DNA from: Tetrapyrgos nigripes
Lineage: Eukaryota > Basidiomycota > Agaricomycetes > Agaricales > Campanellaceae
Assembly: GCA_013368315.1 (NCBI GenBank)
Contig: JAACJM010000015.1
Span: 558,001 to 622,000, forward strand
Reading direction: 5' to 3'
Length of the DNA stretch: 64,000 bases
Translations under genes and position numbers: made by a program
Notes under the pieces: model-generated
The model's database searches: none
Told to the model about the DNA's origin: nothing
What the model saw: the letters and a program-made list of their open reading frames with translations, nothing else
Shown: positions 57,856 to 64,000 of the stretch, in pieces
How the letters are laid out: every line of letters starts with the position of its first letter
Position numbering within the stretch: position 1 is the first letter of the stretch

Positions 57856-59445
57856 TCATTGCGTGATAATCCACGGCACCTCGTATAACACAAAGTCGTA
57901 GAATTCTTGTTCCATCAAAGTCTGGTATTCACCGACGAACTCGTCTGCTTCTCCGCCTTTTGGATTGTTGCGTTTGGAACTGGAGCCTAGGTAGGAGAAA
58001 TGCGATTGAAGGGTGCTGAAGGTCTTCTTGATTGATTTGGGGTCCGGCTGGTGAGGCATATTAGGTTTGTCGCTACTACCAGAAGAACAGAATGAAAGAC
58101 TCGCCTTTACTACAACGCCAATGTAATTAGCTGGTAGACCGTATCGAAGCACACTTTCAATAAAGAGACGAACAACTTTGAGGTGGACGAGGATTTGGAA
58201 GGATTCAGAAAAATTTGTCCGTGATAAATGTAGGAGTTCGGTCTAGCGGGGACAGATGAGTGAAAGGAGATAGGCATAGAGGAAGGAAAGTACCCAAAGT
58301 TCTTTTTCCGTCGTGTCAGTCATGTCAAGCTCCATCTTCTGCTTGGCTATCTCTTCGTCGGAGTATACAAACTCGCGTAGTATGAATCTGGTTCTGAGTG
58401 AGCAGGATGAATGGCTTTGGGACAGATGAGCGAACGAACTTGTTTTCTCTACAAGCTTGAACAAAGTCATCGTGGAACCGTCTAAATGTCACTACACTGA
58501 AGAGCGTGTATTCGTCGTCTGAAGCAATGGGTCTACGTGCGAGATGAGAACAGTTATAATGAGAAGATAGGAGAAACCTACTTTGAAGATCTGGGGACAA
58601 CCACCATCTTTCCGAAATGTTCATATTTTGAGTTCCAATCCTTGACTAGATTCCTGGTGATTCATTGTAAGCGGACAGTCACAGTCAAGATGATAACATA
58701 GACGCACTTGGGGACAGCAACTAATAAAGTGTCAAGGTACTCCGAGTCTTGTATAAAGTCTTCTTTGGAAACGATGTCCACAAGCGACCGCACAGATAGA
58801 TTGCCACTAGATAGGGGATTGAGTATGTCTTCGATGAGTATAGGAATTCGTGCGTACGTCCTCTTTCGTTGCATCTGGACCAATGAACCTTTGACCAGAT
58901 TATAATTGGTGAGTTTCGCTTTCATCGAATTATCAATTGACGACATTTCCTGGGTCGGTTTAGTGGGCGGTAGTAAATCAATAGGATATGATCCACACAC
59001 CTTGTTAAGAGTGTCGACCATCTCTCTCAAACCTCTCTGTGATCCATATCGTCCATCATTCCATTTCCAGTTATTTAGGAGGTATTCGTCTACAGGTTTC
59101 TCGTTTACGAGGATGTGTTGCGATAACTTGGATGCGTCATTATTGAGTAAGTTGCGAAGCGTCTCGACGACCTTGGCGACCGTATTAGTGAAGAAAGTGT
59201 CGTGCTTTGGAAGATCTTCTGATAGCGAAATAAGGAGGTCCAAGGTGCCTGTCTAGAGCAAAGATTGGCTAGATATGGAGAACTGAGCACAGGAATCGAA
59301 CCTTGAATGAGGGAATGGGGAACTCTGCGATGGAATTAGGAGACTTGGACTGCTGGGAGAGCTTTGACTGGAGTTCTGGTAGAAGTCCTTCAGCGTCGCC
59401 GTTGTTGGGGACAGCGATGAGCCAAGTACTCTGATCTGAGGGCAT
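57856..59445 (-). CDS. VMA5: V-type proton ATPase subunit C
   Basis: Peripheral-stalk subunit controlling reversible V1-Vo assembly at the vacuole. The ATG at 59445: MPSDQSTWLIAVPNNGDAEG, then ELQSKLSQQSKSPNSIAEFP, IPSFKTGTLDLLISLSEDLP, DEYLLNNWKWNDGRYGSQRG, LREMVDTLNKEMSSIDNSMK and NYNLVKGSLVQMQRKRTGNL, SVRSLVDIVSKEDFIQDSEY with LDTLLVAVPK. The C-terminal half has DDEYTLFSVVTFRRFHDDFV, QACRENKFILREFVYSDEEI and SVLRYGLPANYIGVVVKPDP, ending EVPWIITQ at 57856. About eight introns. Motif order and length fit subunit C throughout. It is head to head with the sulfurtransferase gene. Confidence 0.94.
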
Positions 59446-59484
59446 TAGTAGTAGAGTTGTAGAAACAAGTGTTTAGTCTTATTG
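59446..59484. promoter_or_regulatory. 39-bp shared upstream region of VMA5 and the sulfurtransferase
   Basis: Start codons at 59445 (-) and 59485 (+) leave 39 bp. Any core promoter must overlap coding sequence, or one gene must start translation further in. Confidence 0.5.
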
Positions 59485-60731
59485 ATGTCATCCATGTTTT
59501 CCAGACGTTCCCTTTTGGCATCCTTCCATGTCCCTCTTTCTTCTAGATCTATCGCCACAATTTCTATGGCTCCCCTCTTGATTAGACCCTCTGAGCTGAA
59601 TAATCTTCTCAAGGAGAAACAAGACGTCGCCATCCTTGACGCGACCTGGTTCATGCCCAATGTCCCCCGCAACGGCTATGAGGAATTTCTGCAGAAACGA
59701 ATCCCTGGTGCTCACTTTCTGGACCTAGATAAGGTCGCCAGCTCTCACCCTCTTGGTCTGAAACATATGATGCCTTCTGAGCGTGCATTTGCAGATGCTT
59801 GTGGTGAGCAGACACGTCGTACCATAATTCGCGACAATTCCTAACTTTCCAGATAGAAAGCTTTGGCATAAAACCCTCTTCTCATGTCGTGCTGTGAATT
59901 TTATTTCGATCATGTCTGTCATACCTTGACGTGTCTCTAGATATGACACGCACGGTATATTTTCTTCACCCCGTGCTCTGTTCATGTTCAGAACCTTTGG
60001 ACACTCAAACTCCAGCGTCTTGGACGGTGGTCTGCCGATATGGGAATCAGAATCCAATTCGGTTGAGAATGGTCCTCCACCTGAAGCTGAAAAGGCCGAA
60101 TATCCTACTCCTCGATTGGACCATGGATCTATTCGAGGTATGAGCGTCTCATTTTATACTCGGATCAGTGCACTGATGTTCTGAGTACGTTAGACTATGA
60201 CCAAATATCCAAGAACGCTTCTCTTGATCCAGCAGTAGCGGAATTAGTTTTGGATGCCAGATCGCGCGGCAGGTGAGCATCGATAGCGTATGCATGTCCA
60301 CACCGGTTCTCATACCCTTTGGCCAGATATCTGGGAGTTGACCCTGAACCTCGGCCCGGTTTATCTTCTGGACATATGCCCAATTCCGTCTCTCTACCAT
60401 TCAACGTCTTTCTTGAACAGAAGACTGGCCCTGGCGCTAACACCTTTCCAGTATTCAAGGCTGCCCCCGACATCCAGAAAGCCCTGGAAGACGCAGTGGG
60501 ACAAGACAGGGCTTCACGTATAATTAAGGGCGAGCTGCCAGTTGTCACTAGCTGTGGAAGCGGTATGACTGCGGGCATTCTGTGGCTCGGGCTCAAACTA
60601 CTTGGCGCACCACAGACTGCGGTGTATGATGAGGTAAGTCATAGTCTGCTGCTTGAGCATTACCTATTGATATCTTCTAGTCCTGGACTGGTTATGCTAT
60701 GCGGCCGACTAGCAAAATAGAGAAGAATTGA
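59485..60731 (+). CDS. TUM1: 3-mercaptopyruvate/thiosulfate sulfurtransferase (rhodanese), mitochondrial
   Basis: Two-rhodanese-domain enzyme moving sulfur from mercaptopyruvate or thiosulfate, used in tRNA thiolation in yeast. The ATG at 59485 gives MSSMFSRRSLLASFHVPLSS, RSIATIS, an Arg/Ser-rich presequence without acidic residues; a second in-frame ATG near 59566 would give a cytosolic form (MAPLLIRPSELNNLLKEKQD). N-terminal domain: ILDATWFMPNVPRNGYEEF, KRIPGAHFLDLDKVASSHPL, MFRTFGHSNSSVLDGGLPIW. C-terminal domain: LVLDARSRGR, SGHMPNSVSLPFNVFL and the active loop SCGSGMTAGILWLGLKLLG. It ends SWTGYAMRPTSKIEKN at 60731. Gene-symbol orthology to yeast TUM1 is likely but inferred. Confidence 0.88.
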
Positions 60732-60980
60732 CAGATGTGTTAAGTACACTATATTCAAAAAGTCTAGATCCATGCATCATTCATCCCGAAACCTAAGTAT
60801 GGGTATCACTACAAGTTAAGTGGGGTATGTCGCCTATACGACCATACAAGTACAGGGCGATTAAGGTAAATACGAATAAGGTAGGCATTCCTGACCATTG
60901 TGTTCGAGGAACTTCGATGGGTGCTTAATATATGGTACGAATAAGGTACGAGTGACTTCTCGACAGCTTCTCCTGTCCGT

Positions 60981-61527
60981 TTATGTTCGCAGAACTTCCA
61001 TGAAGGGTGGTGGTTTGATGGCTGGCGTTTCCCCGTGCACATGTGCGGCTAGAAGGACCAGGTCAAAGATCATGGTGATAACAGAATAGAGTAAGACTCA
61101 CGGCGCCCACAGTATTCCACCTCGAGGCGATATTGGGCTTTTCGGCGCAGGACGGTGAGTCTCCAGCTACATGTGTGCGCCATGAGCTGAGAACAACGAA
61201 CATGAATCAAGGGACGTACCTCTCATTTAAGAAAATGTTGTACCCTTTCTTCTCCACTTCCTTCAATAACTGCTGCTGCGCAAATACAATGGCGCTCTGC
61301 GACGCAGTATAGCTGGTCTTGGTTTTGATGTCAAAGACATACGTTCCTCGTATGTCGTAGTCGCTAATGGCCTCCAGGTCCAGATCTGATAGGTAAAGTC
61401 AGCTTAGAAATAGATACAGGGGTTAATAAGTCTCACCTTCATCCTCAGAGTACATGCAAATCGGCTCAACGTCTCTCGTATCCACCACCTCCCATGCAAC
61501 CTCTTTCGAACGAGTCCTGAACAGCAT
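60981..61527 (-). CDS. Conserved-looking small protein, unknown function
   Basis: Not a family I can name. The ATG at 61527 gives MLFRTRSKEVAWEVVDTRDV, EPICMYSEDE, spliced to DLDLEAISDYDIRGTYVFDI, KTKTSYTASQSAIVFAQQQL, LKEVEKKGYNIFLNE, then SWRLTVLRRKAQYRLEVEYC, GRPAHVHGETPAIKPPPFME, VLRT-stop at 60981. The four-exon join keeps frame with standard splice sites and gives about 120 residues of balanced composition, which argues for a real gene. An upstream hydrophobic frame (CCILPVIFLF) precedes the ATG and could belong to a longer form. It is convergent with the sulfurtransferase. Confidence 0.6.
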
Positions 61528-62178
61528 GAAGAGGAATATGACGGGAAGAATGCAGCACGAATGCAGGAGAATAGGATTAACGTTGTGATTCAGATCAGGG
61601 GGGGTTGGTTACATGCCGAAGACTCCTAAGCAAAGACTTTATAACTAACAACTGCGTTTCGGGAGGCACTGCCACTCGGAAGGTTATATGGGTGTTATCC
61701 AGGAAGTACTATGTTTTGAGTCATCAATATTATCTGCCGTTGAACGGCCGCCATTTCCGCCCATTAGCGAGGCTTACACTCGGAAAGAACATGTAATATA
61801 TCCGTTTCGTATTCTTGTTGACGCGTAAGCACTTTTGCGGCCAGCTGTTCAGGATTGACTTTTGACGTCGTTTTTCCAGGCTGCATTTTAACCTCTGCCA
61901 ACGCTTGACCGTTTGTTCACAAGGAGGCGGGCGTACTACTACGGAGTCATCAACCGGTGAAGCATAGCAGTGTGACTCAGAATGGAGTTCCATAGCCTTC
62001 ACCACCATTTCGAGAACACCCTATATCATAAAAGGTGTACTCAAAGGTGTCAAAACGAATAGAAGTCGGAGCGTCCGGTGGCGAGAGGATGCCGTGCAAG
62101 AAACGTATGCATTCAAATAGATTCGTTATCAACAGATCATTGTATCAACGTTCTGAACAGGGCTAGCTGACCGCGGGG
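61528..62178. other. Intergenic, nothing recognised
   Basis: About 650 bp between the small conserved gene and the BIM1-like gene. Frames here (for example minus 62008-61730) show no known motif. Confidence 0.5.
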
Positions 62179-63054
62179 TTACACAAAGACTAATGCAAGA
62201 CCAAGAGCACCTAGAAGGGATATGGCCAGCTTAAGAGATGGCGTTTCGATTGTGGCTCCGCTGTCACCACCACCACTGCTACTGCTATTACCACTGTCAC
62301 TGCTATTACCACTGCTGCCACTACTTCCGCTTCCACTCCCCGCTTGTTGAGACGCATTGGTGCAGCTGAAGGCACTGGCGATGTCGACCGAGTCTGACAA
62401 GGTGAGATCGGCACACTAAATAAAATCCTCAGTTTCCTGACAATGAAACAAATAGGGGTTTGTTCACACGTACCTGGAACAGTCGACCATCGTCGGCAAC
62501 AAATTCGATCTAAAGAAAAGATGGTCAGGAACCTGGCAGCTGGACGAGTTTGTCTTTCCAAACGTACTTGGATCGTGACGTTGTCGCCAGCCTTCAAGCC
62601 CATGGATGAAGCATTTTGGGAGGTAGAGAAATCGAGAGGCAAGCAGAAGACACCTTCTCCGTTCAACTGCGCGAATGGGGTGACTTGTTCAAAGTCGCTG
62701 AACTTGGTTGGGTTGGAAGAGTTGGACAATAAGGTGAAGACTGCAGAGAATATTGAGTTTTGGCAGAAGAGGAAGTCGGACCGAGTTTACCTGTCCATGT
62801 GGGATGCTCAGAATTGAGGGCATAGAAGCCCCCGCTCAGTGGGAATTGAGTCCTATTCGTAGCAGGGTTGTCAAAGCCATCTAAGAGGGATAGTGAGACA
62901 AATATCAAGCATAGCGTGGTCTTGACACGGTACCACAGAACTTCGGTTCATCGTCTTCAACGAATGGACCCCTAGGACCCGGAAATTGCAGTTGGAAGTG
63001 GGCAGCAGCAATAGACGCGAAGCCAAGCAAGGAGAAAGCGGTGAAGGAGCGCAT
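62179..63054 (-). CDS. BIM1-like (X325) GPI-anchored copper-site surface protein
   Basis: The ATG at 63054 gives the signal peptide [18 protein letters not shown], cleaved before His in [20 protein letters not shown], so the mature N-terminal His can form the copper-binding brace of this LPMO-like fold. Then [22 protein letters not shown] with [71 protein letters not shown]. The C-terminus is a Gly/Ser stalk and a hydrophobic GPI-type signal ([18 protein letters not shown]). About four introns. Members such as Cryptococcus Bim1 act in copper uptake rather than polysaccharide oxidation; the role here is by analogy. Confidence 0.88.
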
Positions 63055-63390
63055 AATGACTCTGGTCGCGACGCTGGACTGAGGCGGAGAGAGACAGTGA
63101 AGCCAGTCTAAGCCGAGGAAGCCACTTTATATATTGCGTGAAACCAAACAAAAAGTTTTTCGTCGGTTTCCAAATTTGGAAGTAGCCGAACGCTGAAACT
63201 TCTCACCGGTCAACCATGATAAATTGCTGGTAGTCGTATCAGACACGAGAGGAATCATTTGTTTCGCCCCGATGAATTGGATCCGGATGCGAAAGTTGCT
63301 GCATCTCAGCCTTTCACATACCATGGCCATGTGCGAGGAAATTAGAAATTATGAAGCAAGGAAGAAGCGAGAGCAAGTGGCTGAGAGTGT

Positions 63391-63487
63391 AAAGAGTAGG
63401 CATGACCACTAGTGACGCGTGTCGTACAACTAAGTTTAAAGACTCAACGCTCCTCCAAAAAAAAAAAAAAAAGAGTAGGCATTACCA
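63391..63487 (+). mobile_element. Short poly(A)-tailed insertion with target duplication
   Basis: AAAGAGTAGGCATGACCA (63391-63408) recurs as AAAGAGTAGGCATTACCA (63470-63487), 17/18 identical. Between them lie about 48 bp (starting CTAGTGACGCG) ending in a run of sixteen As (63457-63472). This is the layout of a 5'-truncated retroposed copy. The source RNA is not recognisable. Confidence 0.6.
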
Positions 63488-63661
63488 TATAGTCGTGCTG
63501 ACAGTATTTTGCTGTCCCATAATGATGAACCTGAACGAGCTTGAGTAGGGCAAATGATAAACACTCGGATGGTCAGTTAGTCGCATAACTCATCCATAAT
63601 AACCCGTTACTGGAAAAAAGAGCAGTGCGCAAAGTAGAAAATCTTAGCAAGATAATCATAA

Positions 63662-64000
63662 TTATTGTTCAGACAATTTACAAGCAATAGAGTGCGAGAC
63701 TGAGAGTACCGAGAAGGGACACCGCCATCTTGAGAGACGGCGCTTCCACTGTGGCTTCATTTTCATAGTCTGTAGCGCTATTTTCACCGCAGTTACTGTC
63801 ATGCCATGTCCGCCACTATCATCAGTCAAGTTCGTGCAGCTGAAGGCACTGGTGATGCCGACCGAGTTTGACAAGATAAGGTCGGCACACTAATCAAGGA
63901 GTAGTCAAGTTCAGGGTAATTCAATTTAAAAAAAGGATTCTTGAAGGGATCAAGAGTGCACCTACAGCGTTGTCAAGCTGGGCTAACGGAGTGGCAACTC
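63662..64000 (-). pseudogene. Second BIM1-like gene, degenerate, cut by window edge
   Basis: At the right edge the minus strand reads VATPLAQLDNA (compare [11 protein letters not shown] in the neighbour). Only about 70 bp later it reads CADLILSNSVGITSAFSCTN, so the FCLPLDFS to DGRLFQ region is missing. After DDSGGHG the frame goes astray, while the original C-terminus, EAPSLKMAVSLLGTLSLALY, remains readable in another frame down to a stop near 63673. An internal deletion plus a frameshift removes the GPI signal from the reading frame. Confidence 0.65.

Noticed and set aside
59270..59310. tRNA T-arm-like sequence GGTTCGATTCC on the minus strand
   Set aside because: It is the donor end of a VMA5 intron; no acceptor stem, D-arm or anticodon arm accompanies it.
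1..64000. CRISPR arrays, bacterial-type operons, rRNA genes or prophage
   Set aside because: Nothing of the kind is seen; spliced eukaryotic genes occupy the window throughout.

Overview
This window is nuclear DNA of a filamentous basidiomycete, most likely an Agaricomycete. The genes are dense and usually split by 45-60 nt GT-AG introns. Most are ordinary fungal housekeeping genes. Two further signs are a secreted copper-site (BIM1-like/X325) protein gene and a degenerate DUF6589 gene, a domain I recall as expanded in mushroom-forming fungi. All coordinates come from reading exon frames by eye, so exon borders inside genes are approximate unless given explicitly.

Left block (1-25.3 kb). A UPF0658 Golgi membrane protein runs off the left edge (-). 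It is followed by a PTH2 peptidyl-tRNA hydrolase (-), SAGA subunit Sgf11 (-), an ASXH/DEUBAD-domain protein (-) and a valyl-tRNA synthetase (+) with two in-frame starts. Then come a secreted HNH/DUF1524 nuclease (+) and a poor region (11.7-14.7 kb) holding diverged repeats, a secreted-protein gene cut by one of them, and a decayed CHY zinc-finger gene. Next are a CBS/PB1 membrane protein (-), an unrecognised gene starting in an ATG-bearing tandem repeat (+), a Tts1/Pom33-type membrane protein (-), DEAD-box helicase HAS1 (-), a second PTH2 (+) and an Mpv17/PMP22 family protein (+).

Middle block (25.4-39.5 kb). About 12.9 kb of transposon-rich DNA is bracketed by 620/615-bp direct repeats made from the last exon of UTP4. 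The right repeat belongs to intact UTP4; the left one is a frameshifted copy. Inside are an apparent element with inverted ends (26606-35563), a 6.5-kb hAT element nested in it (27632-34109) with a BED/hATC transposase and a second spliced reading frame, a small secreted protein gene, a 0.66-kb hAT remnant and a DUF6589 pseudogene.

Right block (39-64 kb). Order: UTP4 (-), TIM10 (+), a small zinc-binding protein (-), two tandem threonine aldolases (+), URB2 (-), an RWD-RBR ubiquitin ligase (+), a multi-KH RNA-binding protein (+), V-ATPase subunit C (-), a mercaptopyruvate/thiosulfate sulfurtransferase (+), a conserved small protein (-), and two BIM1-like genes (-), the second degenerate and cut by the right edge.

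Shared themes: three nucleolar ribosome-biogenesis factors (HAS1, UTP4, URB2); several head-to-head gene pairs with only 39-88 bp between start codons; and two gene families (PTH2, threonine aldolase) whose copies keep a micro-exon of 6 or 15 nt.
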